NCBI RefSeq assembly: GCF_004027225.2
Contig: NC_044278.2
Span: forward strand, 2,728,001-2,792,000
Length of the DNA: 64,000 nt
Direction of reading: 5' to 3'
From: Strigops habroptila
Taxonomy: Eukaryota > Chordata > Aves > Psittaciformes > Psittacidae
How positions within the stretch are numbered: position 1 is the first letter of the stretch; each line of letters opens with the position of its first letter. Shown piece after piece: positions 29,362 through 41,738 of this stretch. Made by a program: the position numbers and the translations under genes. Under the pieces are notes generated by a model. That model searched no databases and had not been told where the DNA came from. It worked only from the letters and a program-made list of their open reading frames with translations.

Positions 29362-31884
29362 CTGGCAACGTAACATGTAAAAAATAAAAATAAAATTTAG
29401 AAAGAATGTAAATAGATGAGATCTTTACAATAGCACAGCCTAACCATCATTATCGTTCTCACTGCAACCTCGTAATTCAATAGCTCCTGGCAGCAACTAC
29501 AACTAACAACCTTCATAGCCATTTCAAAATTCTTTTTTATTATGTCCATCGCTACTCACTCCATATTATATCTCTGCATCACAGAACCTTTAAAGGATTT
29601 CTTCATTGCTTTTCAAAATATTGTTAGAACTGGAAAGGATTTACACTATTTACACATTTTTTTACATGCCTAAGTGTTCAGAGAACTAAAGGTATTACAA
29701 GCTGTCAGCTGAGCACTAATACATAATCTTATCCAACCCAATTAAAAATCTGATTCAGATAAAATTCTCCAGGTACGATCATTCCTGTACTTTTTGAGGC
29801 ATTTTAATTTTTACTTCAGTGTTATTTTTCACACTAGCAGTTATGTGAAAAGGATGTTTTTGAGAGAGCAAAATAACATCTTGTGCTTTTGTTACATTAA
29901 GCCCTACAGTCTGCTTCCATAGCAGGTTTTCTGTTTCCCTGGTTCCCTGCATAACCCTTCGTTGAATCTCTGCCAATTTGAATCAGTTTTCTTGAAAGCA
30001 TGACAAAGTTTGCACACAGCATTCTAAGTCACAAAGCAAAGCAGAGTTGAGCAGCAGCACCAGTAATTCTCATTCTTGGCTGAGGTTTCCCAGCTGGTAA
30101 CATCTAGGATCATACCTGCCCTTTTAGTAGCTGCATTATATTGAGAACGAAGTGACTGGTAGGTTCATGTCTTCCTGCATTTCATTTTTGCAACACTTCT
30201 AACTTTCAGATCAGGTTTTTGATATTTGTCCTCAACTGCATCATTTTGTTGTATGGAATTGCATCCTACTTTATTATTGTATTCTTTGGAACAATATTTT
30301 TAGTTAGCCTCTGAACTGACAACACCATGCAACTTTGTTCCACTAGAGAATGCTGCTTCCTCTCACTACCCACATTACACTACCCACTACAAAAGCTCCA
30401 TTAACTTAGTTTACCACCATGTTCAGTTTCTTTATTGATCTATCTGACCCACCTTGAACAGAAGTTCACCATGCAGGAAAGTATCAAATACTTTATGGAA
30501 ATTCAGACAGTTTTTCTCTATTACACCATGTATGTTTCTAGAACCCATCATTATGTCAAATAAGAGGTACTGAATTATGCACATTCTACTTCCCATAATT
30601 TTATTTCCCATGTTCTGCTTGTTTTAGCATGCCTTTCTGTCCTAAAGCCTTGAATATGGCTACCATTAGTCTGAAAAGATCATGATGTTTAGTCCTTCAT
30701 TCTCCTTTGATTTTATGCTTGTCATTCACATGGTGCTAACCTTTGGCCCAAGAGATTTGTTAGAATACCTGCTATTAGACTGAATATATATGTGAAGTGA
30801 AGTTTTAGTAGTTTTCACTACTAGTAGTCTTTACTTCCCCAGTTACAGATTTTTGTAACAGGTAATTTTCCTGTCCCTCATCTACATTTCCTGTACACTC
30901 TACTTTTTCCTAATATTGTTTTTGAGGTAATTGTTTACACATATTTACCATCTTCAGCGTCACTTATGTCATTAACTGTTTGAAATGTAAAATGCATTTT
31001 TCAAATTTTGTTTTAAAATAAACACAGAAACAAAGTGTTACTGTTTAATAATATTTGTTTTCTGTGATATAGTGGTAGTAATATTTTATTATTACATTAA
31101 AAAACCCAACTAGAATAAATGGGCAAAATATTTGCAAAACTAAAAAGCTTGCTGGATTTGGACTCTACATAGAAATACAGTCTGATAAATTGGTTGAACA
31201 TACCTATCACAGTATTTCAGATTCACATGGGCAAAGTCTTCATTCTTGTGAAAACACACAGATCACTGTTTAAAGCTTCCAAACTGCTATGGGCAAGGTG
31301 TATGTTTTATGTCTAAAGCCACAGAACTTAAAAGTAACTAAATTTGATGGGTTTTCTGTTTTGGTTTTTTTTTTCCAGCCCAGTAACAAATGCCAGCAAG
31401 CATTTCTACTGACTATCTTCTACAATATTTCTGAAAACATAAGCAAAGGAATAGAAATAAGAGGAGATAAAATAAAGACTGTGCTTGTTTTGGGAGATCC
31501 TGAGATACTCTAGTCATAGACTTTGATATAAAACCAAGTCAGTCAGGCCAGTTAGCCCCTGGACCACCTACTATTGTACTACCCTCCTATACTAAGATAG
31601 TGAACACTAATTTTATGCTAGGGTTTGATGAAGATAGCATGTTTCAAATTAAAAGGATTCACAGTATCACAAAAAAACCCCACCCTTTTGCATAAAGGTT
31701 TAATGTTAAAGTATGTCTTTCATGTTCTGAATGTGTTAACAAATAATGCCATTTCAAATTGTCTGTATACACCTAAAAATATAGATATACCATATGGAAA
31801 AATACTTCATCTGTATCTACGCTAGACAAGTGTTAATGATATGTGCTGATCAAAACCCAATCAAAACCAGAATTAACTTCTTAC
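29362..31884 (-). other. DCAF6 intron W10-W11
   Basis: This is a phase-2 GT-AG intron of about 2.5 kb. It is T-rich on the plus strand around 30100-31000. No gene or classifiable repeat was seen. Confidence 0.9.
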
Positions 31885-31990
31885 CACTCATCAGTGAAGT
31901 CCAGTTTTATTGTGCTTGTAGTTGTTCCTTCTGTACTGTAGTGCAAACTTAAAACTGGTTCACCCGCTCCTGTTCGTGGCTTATCACTCT
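31885..31990 (-). CDS. DCAF6: DCAF6 exon W10: conserved linker block
   Basis: The exon is 106 bp with acceptor 'tttacag' and donor 'TG|gtaaga'. It encodes [20 protein letters not shown] and [14 protein letters not shown], 34 whole residues, plus a split Trp. [20 protein letters not shown] is practically invariant relative to the human protein as remembered and is the best conserved island inside the otherwise variable linker. The first few residues differ from the human DNNNEKLSPKPG-type start, suggesting drift or a shifted acceptor. Confidence 0.96.
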
Positions 31991-33075
31991 CTGTAAATAT
32001 GGGGTTGATAAAGTTTGGATTGCAATCAGTAATATACATAAAGCTGTTATAATTCTGAAGATTCATTTAATTTATCTTAACAAAGGCCAAATGTGGTAGT
32101 TACATGTAGAATATCTATTTAAGAGCTCTTACAGCCCAAGCAAAAAGTTAAAAAGTTTCAGAGTAAACACATTAAATTTGCAATGCTTTAAAAATGGCCT
32201 AAAATGATTTGTATTTATAAGAGCAAACAAAGAAGATGCTGTCCTTCAACATGCAGGTAAATAAAATTGCAGATAGATATGTGTACACACAATATTATCC
32301 TTTATAAGCAGATCCCTTTTCTATCATGTATATTAAGAATAAAAAATGTTTTTGGAAGTGGTGTTCAGTCTTTTTTTCTCAGTAAATACATATTTAAAAA
32401 GATTATGAGATCTAGACACAATCAGTCTAGAAAAATCACTACCCCCTTACTTTTTTTTTCCTTCTTACAAACTAGTCAACTACAAGTATCTTTAGACCTG
32501 CTTTAAATTGCCAGCTATTTGTCACAAAACCACTGAAAATTCATGTTCTGAGAGCTTTGGGTTTAAAAAACCTTTCATATTATAGCAACCTTAAGTAGAA
32601 GGGGGGTATTTGCAAAATGAACTATTCACAATATCCGAAAGCAACAGAAGTGAATCAAATAAAAAAAACACTGCAAGTCTGCCAAACATCTGCTGCATAT
32701 ATAGTTTTAAGAATGTTCAGTGGTCTACTTCAAAACAACCGTTCAATGATATCGATCCACGCACCACCCTTGAATAAAATTGATGGTCACAACCTATCTA
32801 TACGCATGGCACAGTTGCCATTAATACTGAAGATGGCCTTGGGCAATACTAAAAAGTTAATGGAAAGTACCACCTGATTAAGCCTCACTACAGAGGTGCC
32901 ATTCTCTCAGAACTCAGTTGGGAGAGTTTACTTAGTACTAGGCACCGCTCAAATGACTGCTAAGTAGACTATGCAGTCTCACTCATCATGAATGCTGAAC
33001 TTTTTATCTCAGGACTGTTTCGACACAAGCATACCATATTTTCTGTCATTTATAGAGTACAGAAATTTGACTATA

Positions 33076-33126
33076 AGTATTGACAGTATTGCAGTATTGA
33101 TATTGATACTATTGCAGTATTGATAG
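33076..33126. repeat. Imperfect tandem repeat of a TATTG-containing unit
   Basis: The stretch contains repeated agtattg/atattg units, with 'tattgcagtattgata' occurring twice with slight variation. It is a degenerate minisatellite of about 50 bp. Confidence 0.75.
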
Positions 33127-34855
33127 CAGACTGACACTTAGAATAAAGTGAAAGCTTCAGATCATCTTTGGTAAACATCAATTAAAATCTAACTTTTGGT
33201 TTAAGCACAAACCTACCAATTCCCCCACTAAAAAGGCTATTATTAAAACAGTAATAGCTACAATACTGCCATAAAATATTTATGTTTAAAAATACAATTA
33301 AGTTACAGGATTTATGAAATAGAACATAAGAATTTAACTGAACAATTAATGCTAATATTTTTAAATTGCTGACAGGCAGAAGCCCACTCAGAGGATCAGA
33401 GCAGTGATCAGCTGCACCAAAGAACTTTAAAGACGTATTTCTCCATATTCTGAAGAGGAATTTAAAAAAAAACCAAAACCAAACCACAAAAACCCATAAG
33501 AAAAAATTAAAATAACTATGTGAAAGAGAATTAACCAATTACAACCATGATCCTAATCATACGTTTGCATGGACCTCATTCTATGCAACGACAAGCTCAT
33601 AGACTCTCTAAAATAAAGGTTCCACTTATACTTGTGTTAAGAGTGGAGCAAAAAAATCTGATCAAAAGCAAGTTTTCCATTTCCTGAAATAAACTGAGTA
33701 AGAAAAGAAACAAATGTCAGGAAATATTTTAGTGGCATATATAGATATTTTTGGAAAAAAATTACATGTTCTTTCTTAACTAAACAGGTGCTCTATTTTT
33801 TGGCAACCTATCCACAAGCATCTTTTAGTATAGACTTCTGTTCAAACTTTGAGCATCCCTTCCTAAGCATGTACAAATACTGATCACTCCAACATACTGC
33901 ACAAGTTATCAGGAGCTGGACAGTGAAAGAGTAAAAAATGACATAGTTGACTTTACCTTTCTTGCAATAGGTACCGACAAGACTTATCTTTGCATTGGGA
34001 ACCCAGACAGGTAAAGAAAAGCAACTTCCTGAATAGTCCAAGACTGCCACCAAACAATGACTACACCATAACTTGATACTGCTATGCAACGTTTGCTCCA
34101 GAAACGTTGCACAAAACTAGTTAATATTACTGACCAAAGTAACTAAACATCACTATCCTATAATGAACCTAATTGACAATTACGCTTGTGTTATACAGCT
34201 CAGATCATATTATCATAAAAGTGCTTTCCTGTCTTAAAATCTTGACATGACTGTCCTCTACACTTACTGTGGAAGGAATGCTCATATTTATTCACACTCA
34301 AAAAGTTAGAAGAATTGGTGTAGACTTATGCAAAGAGGACATGGACTGAGAAATTATTTTTACAAATTTCTGGAAATAGCTGTTAAATTATATTGTGTAA
34401 TAGCTTTGTCTTAAATCTACAATAACATGAGCTATAATTTGGATTGGGTCAGTTTCTTCTTTTAACTAGCTTTTAGAGCACAAAATTAAACACTAATAAG
34501 AACAAGAAACTTTTAAGATGACAGATGAGACAAGAATCTGATAATAAACCACACAGAATTAGTTGTGTAGTTCAGCATTTTATATTAATACCGCTAATGA
34601 AAGCTGAATGGGAGCCTCTATGAAGAAATCTAATAAGCTTTGCCTAGTACATAATTGAACAGTCTTTTAGAGAAATCACATAAGATCCAGAAGTCCTGAA
34701 CTCTGTTTTCAAGAACAACGTAATTGCCAAAGACTGACTAGATCGTAATGAAACACTGTCCTCTTTCACTACTAGTTTCATCCCATTAGGCCAGATCTAC
34801 TTCACATTGATAAAAAAGAATGAACGGAAGAAGAGGAAAAGTTGTACAGCTTCTA

Positions 34856-34888
34856 TTGCCAAAACCATTAATCTGATGGTTTTGGCAA
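34856..34888. repeat. 13-bp perfect hairpin with 7-nt loop
   Basis: ttgccaaaaccat (34856-34868) and atggttttggcaa (34876-34888) are exact reverse complements, separated by taatctg. No T-run follows on either strand and the context is intronic. It is therefore described only as a compact inverted repeat. Confidence 0.88.
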
Positions 34889-37800
34889 ACTCTAGTAGGG
34901 TAAGAATTGTTCCAAGAGAAAGTGGTAGCTTGCCAATGCCTTACTGAGCTCTATTCCAAATTCCTCAAAAATACCCTGAAACTTTAAAGTATAATGTGTT
35001 TGGCTGTAAAATCTAAGTAAAGATATTATCAGCAATTTATATTCTTATTTCATCAGCAACCCTGTTCTAGAACAGACACTCCCAAGAACGGTCTGTTCTC
35101 TAGGTACCTACAGAATGAAGGTATTTTTAAACTACCACCCTTAAAACTGAAGACAAGATTTCATTCATAACCTTATTAAAAACAAGCACGAAGCAAAAAA
35201 ACCCACAACAAACCAGCTAACCCCACTCATACACACTGAAAGCAATACCTCTCATGTACATTTTTTCCCCCTAGAAAATGAATTTATGTAAGTGTAACTT
35301 CACAAATATTGGGTCTCTTAACTACGAAGTGGTAAGCGCATGAAGCCAGTTTAACCAGGTAATGCAATCTGTAAACCTAACCTTGCAAGGAACTTCAAGC
35401 TCGTTTCCCACATCTCAAATGCTGCCCTATTCACTCGTGTACTGACAACCCCACAAGAACGGGGTGGACAACTTCTCATGAAAAACTTCCCCAAAAAATT
35501 CCTATCCAGCAGTAATCATGATCTCCTCATAAGAAAAACAGCTTTGTACATTCTGAAGAAAAGGTTATGTTCTGGGTGAAAACAAGACAGTTACTTCTGA
35601 GGGAAGAAAAACTGATCCAAAGAGGAGAAAGTACATGGTGTATTTCAGAAATTAGGAATTCTATGGGAAGGCTTAGCACATGAAAATTCATCAGGAGCAG
35701 CTGAACTCAGAGGAAAGGGAGGAATACTGACTAAACAATGTTACACAGATACGAGTCAGTATAACGCGCAATGACTAACAGAAGACCAAAAATCAAATAA
35801 TTGGATGGACCAACTTAATCTACAGTCCAAGGCATACACTTACTTTGTCTAGATGATTCCTACAATAATTAGATGCAGTACTGCACTTTACTGAAGAAGG
35901 CAGCAGTACAGACCACGCTGTGCCTTGCATGAACCGCAGGTTTGAAATTCTTGAGCTTGGGCTTGCAGAGCTCACTATAGATCTGGAAAGCTCTATATGC
36001 AGACCAACACTCAACCAGCTCATCTGACTGGGATGCAGAGCTAATTAGCTGGGACACAACATGCCAATACAGTTCCCAGGACCTACAGTACTGTTCATGA
36101 GGAACTAACTCTGCCATAGGTGACACGCCAGCTTGTTCTGAGCCAGCTCAAGCATCTATAATATGGCACTGAACAATCTGGTATGGACATTGCCATAAGG
36201 GGTTACTAAACCCCCATACTAACTTGCAGATATCTAGAAATACCAGTAATCAGTATGGCTTCTATGTATGTAGGAAGAAGCATTACACTGGTATGGGATG
36301 CACATGCACATTTGAACTTCAAAGTTGCTGAGCTAGCTCTCTGGCTTCAGGTTCCCTCTTTAATCATAATTCAGGCATTACCTTACAGTCATAACATTGC
36401 CTTCGCACTGCAAGAAATCTAAAAGCCAACCCTCCATTATTACAATCACAGTAAAAATAAAACAAAAAAGTAAAAAAAAAATCCAGCGTAGAGCACAGTA
36501 ATCCATTTGAAATCATTTTGTCAGCATGAAAACGACTTACAGCTTCTGATGGACTGCCAGAACAATAGCATTATAAATTTATATGTATGTGCTAAGTATC
36601 AAAAAAATCTTTAAACCCATAAACAACTTTAAAATGCAGATGCCAACAGAAGAGACTGGTCCAACAGAAGACAGTTGATTCAGTATCAAATTAAGGAAAG
36701 ATAGGAATTAGAAATAAAAAGCATTTATATATAAAAAGAACTGATATGACTTCCTTCATTAACTAGAACTGGTATTACTTCCGTCATTAGCTACTTATAC
36801 TTTTTTTGAAATTTCTATCCAAATATGAATTGAAACTAATGCAGTTTAACTTCAAAAATCCAACTGGATCTCAGCAAATTATTCCTCTGGTTATCATTTA
36901 ATTCATAACTTCATGGAACAATTTATCAGTTTTCCAATTTTTCTGCAGTGGTAAGAACTTCAGTAAACATACAGACTTTTGGTGCTAATTTTTGTTTATT
37001 CTAGTCTCATCAAATAATGCTTTATTCTGAGTTCATAACAGAGAACATAACTTGGCCACTAATTACAAGCAAATTTTCCAGCTATACCTGACTATTAGAG
37101 TGATGTAGACTACTGAACCATGTATAATTGGCAAATCTACACACTGATGTTTAAGGGTATTTCATCACAAAATGTAATCCCACAAAATTAATTTATTTTG
37201 CCAGTATAAAACACAGCTTGATTTTTTTTTCCCCCAATGTTCTGGCATCCTAAAATAAATCATAATCTCAACAGTTGCTAAACGATTTTTCAGAAATGGG
37301 ATTTCAAAGCGGCATTCTAGTTTAGAATGTGAAACAAGATGAAACAGCCAGCTCCTTCATGGGTTTTGAGCTATTAAATCTCTACAAAGACTGTGATATG
37401 GAAGTAAGCCTAAAGCAGAATGTATGGAAATCTATTTTTAAATTACCATCTATCACTCATTAATTATTCAAGCATAAATATTCAGTACAGATGACATTGG
37501 TTCAGCTGGTACAGGGCCACCTATGGCCCACTTCACTGCTCACAATTTGAAGACTGATGAATAATGGGCAGAGAGAAAGCTCACAAGCATTCTTTCTACC
37601 ACCAGCCTATCTACAGAGAAACACTAGTACTTGTTTAGCAGAAGAGATGTAGGACAAGGGGTTACAGAGGTAAGATGCACCTAAGACCAATAGGTGCTCT
37701 TGGGTTACTCAAACTGTATAGAAGTATAACAAAGCTGCACATCTCTCTTGCATAAGATAAATTAATTTGGCATTATATGATTTAAGGTGACTTCAGTCTT

Positions 37801-38160
37801 GATATTTGCACTTTGATCCAAGAAAAGCCATTCAGAAAAAAGATTGTTTAAAGAATTCATGTTACTTTGCATTTTGAAAAAATATTCTAAATGTCAGTAG
37901 AGTACATGAGACACTTACTGTACCTCCATTGAACGCATTAAGAATAGAACATAAGATGGCTTTTGAAAACAATTAACCTTACTCTGTTACTCATATTGGG
38001 AATTAAATAATTAATGAGTTTCCAGCAGATCTGCTTGCAGAATTCTATTTTATGTAGATGAACAGCATTTTTACACTGTTTATCATCATGAAAGGCAATT
38101 TTAAAAGGAAGCATTGCAATCAACTATGGCTGGGTATAGCACATTTCCTGTCACACGCAC

Positions 38161-38220
38161 CCTGTTGCTCATCAAGTGACATGGATCCAAGCTGTTTGTT
38201 AACCACAGAAGAAGGAGAAT
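38161..38220 (-). CDS. DCAF6: DCAF6 exon W9: 60-bp cassette exon
   Basis: The acceptor is 'tgtttcag' and the donor is 'G|gtgcgt'. It completes an Asp codon and encodes SPSSVVNKQLGSMSLDEQQ (19 whole residues). I recall the same peptide from a longer human DCAF6 isoform, absent from the 860-residue form. Length is divisible by three and both flanking introns are phase 1, so inclusion or skipping preserves frame. It is isolated between introns of about 6.2 and 5.6 kb, as often seen for cassette exons. Confidence 0.92.
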
Positions 38221-39370
38221 CTGAAACAAAAATGAGATTTCAACTTAAAACATAAGCAGCAGAGAACTGCACAGCAATGTCACGATCATATGTTAGTTTA
38301 AAATAAAAAATAAAAAGCAGCAACATAAGGAAGCTTCGGGTTTGTTTTATGAGCAGCCAGCCATATTGCACTTTCTAGGCATGACAGAAGCAAAGCCACT
38401 TGTTTCAAACCATTATGTATTACTTTAGGTAGTTACTGAAAAGCCTGAAGCTTGCTGAAATGTCAGTAATAAAAATGCCTGTCCATTACCAAAGATTTTA
38501 CTACATTCTCCAAGTTTCTAACATGTCAGGAAAACCACTGAAGAGTCATGACTCCTAAAGCCTTTGCACTAACTACCAAATGACACTAGTATTTCAAACC
38601 ATGTGCTAAATGTATATTTCAGAATATTCATACTTCAACATAAAATACTCAATATGTAGACCTATAAGCATAAAATGAAAAAGATGAAACTGTTTATAGA
38701 TATAACAGCATAGAGACTGCTTGATAATTCTACGTTCCTAGATGCTATACTTCTGTAGCATCTGAAAACACGTCTTCATTAGTTTATTACAGTACTACAC
38801 CAGTCTTATAAAAATCATAATCACAGGGAAAAAAAACCAAACAATCCAAAAAACCGAAAACCAACGAAACAAAACCAAACCCCCAGCAGTTAGTGCATTT
38901 TTTTCTACTGGTCATTACCAGCTAATAACTATTACCAGCACTGCATTCATTGTACAGACAAATGATAGGTGCAATGTTCAATATCTTCTGTGAGTCTATT
39001 TCCCTTGTCACCTCTGAAGACCAGATCTTACTTCTGTATTATCTTAAGATAAGCTGCTGTACATAAATTAGTGCAGTATTTCAGAGATATTGGCTAGGCT
39101 ATGTATCATGCTTCCATTTGTTAATCTTCTATTATAAACAAATACAAGCTAAACTAAAAGGATTCAGTATTCTGTATTATAAACTGAGTCATATTTGCCA
39201 CCATCCCAGCATGCTGAAGGAATTTGAACATAAGTTTAAATCCTATACAATGAAAGTGATGATATAATACACTCTCTCCTACAGGAAGCTCACTTCCAGG
39301 TTTGGGCCAGGATGACCAACATGACCTATTTTGTAGTATAGCCATAAAAACTGCTAAATTGACAAAGCTG

Positions 39371-39425
39371 ATTTAGATGATCTCCAGAAGTCCCTTCCAA
39401 CCCTAATGATTCTGTGATCCTGTGA
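39371..39425 (+). mobile_element. Short CR1 3'-end remnant
   Basis: 'gatgatctccagaagtccct' followed by 'tccaaccctaatgattctgt' and 'gatcctgtga' is the last 50 bp or so of a CR1 LINE including its short terminal repeat. It is heavily 5'-truncated, with no coding capacity. Plus-strand orientation is antisense to DCAF6. Confidence 0.85.
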
Positions 39426-41704
39426 CTTGTAACAATATATTTCACTTTCCAAAATTGAGTGGTTTACATATGATTTCTAATTTTAAAATGAAGTATTTAC
39501 AGTGGAGTCTTTTCAATGGAGTAGTAATCCACTTTTTAGCATGCAAATTGGAGCAAAAAGCTAGTGTAAAGATGCACCGTGTCATAAGATGATCAACTTG
39601 TACTCCAGCTGACTCAGCACAGGAACTGGTATGCCTCTCTCAAAGGCTGGCTGGCTTTGATCCCTGACTCACAGTTATGAAGCCTGTGATTGGGATTAAC
39701 TTGTATCAAAAGTGCTAAAGGGAGTGGAGGTCTTGAACAGCAAGCTGAGAAGCATAATGACAGAAGACAGTGATTCTCAGTCACACTCTGTTCTTGCAAT
39801 CCAATTCTTCCTATAAGCCTTTATGTCCTTTTTAAAAAGGTGTATCATGCCGCCAAACATTTTACTTGGCTGGAAAAGCTAATTGCATCAGCTCTTTAAT
39901 TCAGACCAAGATGAACAGAAGAAATATGACTGAACTAACATATTTTAATTAAAAACCCTAAGAAATTACATTTACTACCCTTATCAGCACTTCCATATTT
40001 TATTAAGACTTCAAGTTATACAGCAGCAAGTAAAATGTAGGTGTGTTTTACTATGTGTATCATTCAATTACAGTAAGCAAAAATGAAAAATGCTGCAAGT
40101 AGCAGTCCATGCCAATGTAGGCTTAAACCTCCCACATTTCACTATTATTTTGATGTCTTCTTACAACTTATGAATGCATTTCACTTGTGGTATGAGAAAT
40201 TTTGAACAACATACTCCAATTAACATGGTTAAGAAAAGATTTGTAGAAACTCAACTTGTAGAAACTGTAAACTCACTTTTTTTCCTTTTTCAAGTCACCT
40301 GAAGCCACAGATCACCAGCACCCCTTGAAGTGGCACTGCAGTTTGGAACCCCACACCTCAGGCAGGGAAATAAACATGAGCATGAAACCAGCCTAGGGAA
40401 GTTCAGGTAAATGCCTCTTTTTTTAATATATGGCTTTGTTTTGTGAAAATTCTGAAAAAGTACTTTCATCGTTTCTGATAAAGCTTTTGAAAAAAGTATT
40501 ACCAAAACTGTGCCATATAGTTAAAAAAACAAACAAAAATCCAAACTCTTACCTGAGCCTTCACAGGCTGGGTCTACATCCCAATGCAGTTCACCACTGG
40601 TTGTAATGTCACCAGTACATTCTAAACTGGAACACCACTTAAAGAGGGAACTGGAGATTCATAAATTTGGGGAACCTCAAACAGAAAATAGAAGATAATT
40701 TTAAGGACAGTTATATGCTGAGGGATCTTCCTATAGCGTGGGCAATAACTACCTGACTTCAAAACATTAGCATGCCACCTCTATTGTTTTGGTTAAAAAA
40801 CACCTTCCTCCTTATATCGCTATAACACCAGCTCCAGCGTGACAGTCAGGTCTGAAGCAGCGAGACCTGGTTTTAAAGTCCTAAACATGGTACATACAGT
40901 GGACCTTTATCTAAGAAATGAAACACTTGTTTTAATAACTAGGAATAACTGCTTTGCACAGTGAATGAGCTCTCAGTTACATATTCTGGACTTCAAACAG
41001 ACACATTTCTACATCTGGGTGTTTACAAAGAATGCAAAGAATCTAGTAACAAGAAATGCAATCACACCCATGTTCTTTTCAGAAAGTTTTAAGATAGAAA
41101 TGAAGGTCCAATTTGTTCCACTTGAAAGACTCTGACCGTGTAGTTAGGCCAATGCGCATCACAGGTTCTGCAATATACTAGCATGCACATGTATATATCC
41201 TTATTCCACAATAAACGCAGTCTAAATCAAACTAGTTTTTCCTCAAAGACTAAAGGTTCACATTACTTCATGTTTTTGTGGGTAAGATTATGCACACTGA
41301 CCACTACAGAAACACCTGATGCACACTGATCTATAATACCGATTTAGTTTTATTTTTCCACTTCAAGATCAGGTGGTTCATGTTTGTTTCTGTAACTTCT
41401 CAAATTGCACTCAATTCACTTTAAGTTCTCAAAAAGAAGAGTGACGTAGGGAATTGTGATGCATACACAGCATACCAGCACTGGGCAGAGCAGCAATAAC
41501 AATAGGTTGAAAAGGTTCACCTTCATTGTAGTTTGCATATAACACGTGGTGGTGTTTAAATACTGCCCGTGATCTGAATGTTATGAAATGCCACAAAAAT
41601 GTAAGTCAAAACTAGGCTTTGTTAGAGAAAGTATATAATAATAAAAATAAACCCAACAAAACCTTACCATAGTTCCCTAATTAAATCGACTAAGACACAA
41701 AAAG

Positions 41705-41738
41705 CTGAATCTGTCCAATACCTGAATCTGTTCAATAC
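41705..41738. repeat. 17-bp tandem duplication
   Basis: ctgaatctgtccaatac (41705-41721) is followed directly by ctgaatctgttcaatac (41722-41738), with one mismatch. It is a simple local duplication. Confidence 0.9.

Larger units (their letters stand above)
31991..38160 (-). other. DCAF6 intron W9-W10
   Basis: This is a phase-1 GT-AG intron of about 6.2 kb. It contains a TATTG-type short tandem repeat tract (33076-33126), a 13-bp hairpin (34856-34888) and an unassigned patch at 35860-36130. No exon was recognised. Confidence 0.87.

Noticed and set aside
33182..33538. 118-codon minus-strand ORF in intron W9-W10
   Set aside because: The translated Phe/Trp/Val run comes from an A/C low-complexity tract read on the other strand; no homologue comes to mind.
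34856..34888. Hairpin considered as a bacterial-type terminator
   Set aside because: It lies in a vertebrate intron and is not followed by a T-run; rho-independent termination does not apply.
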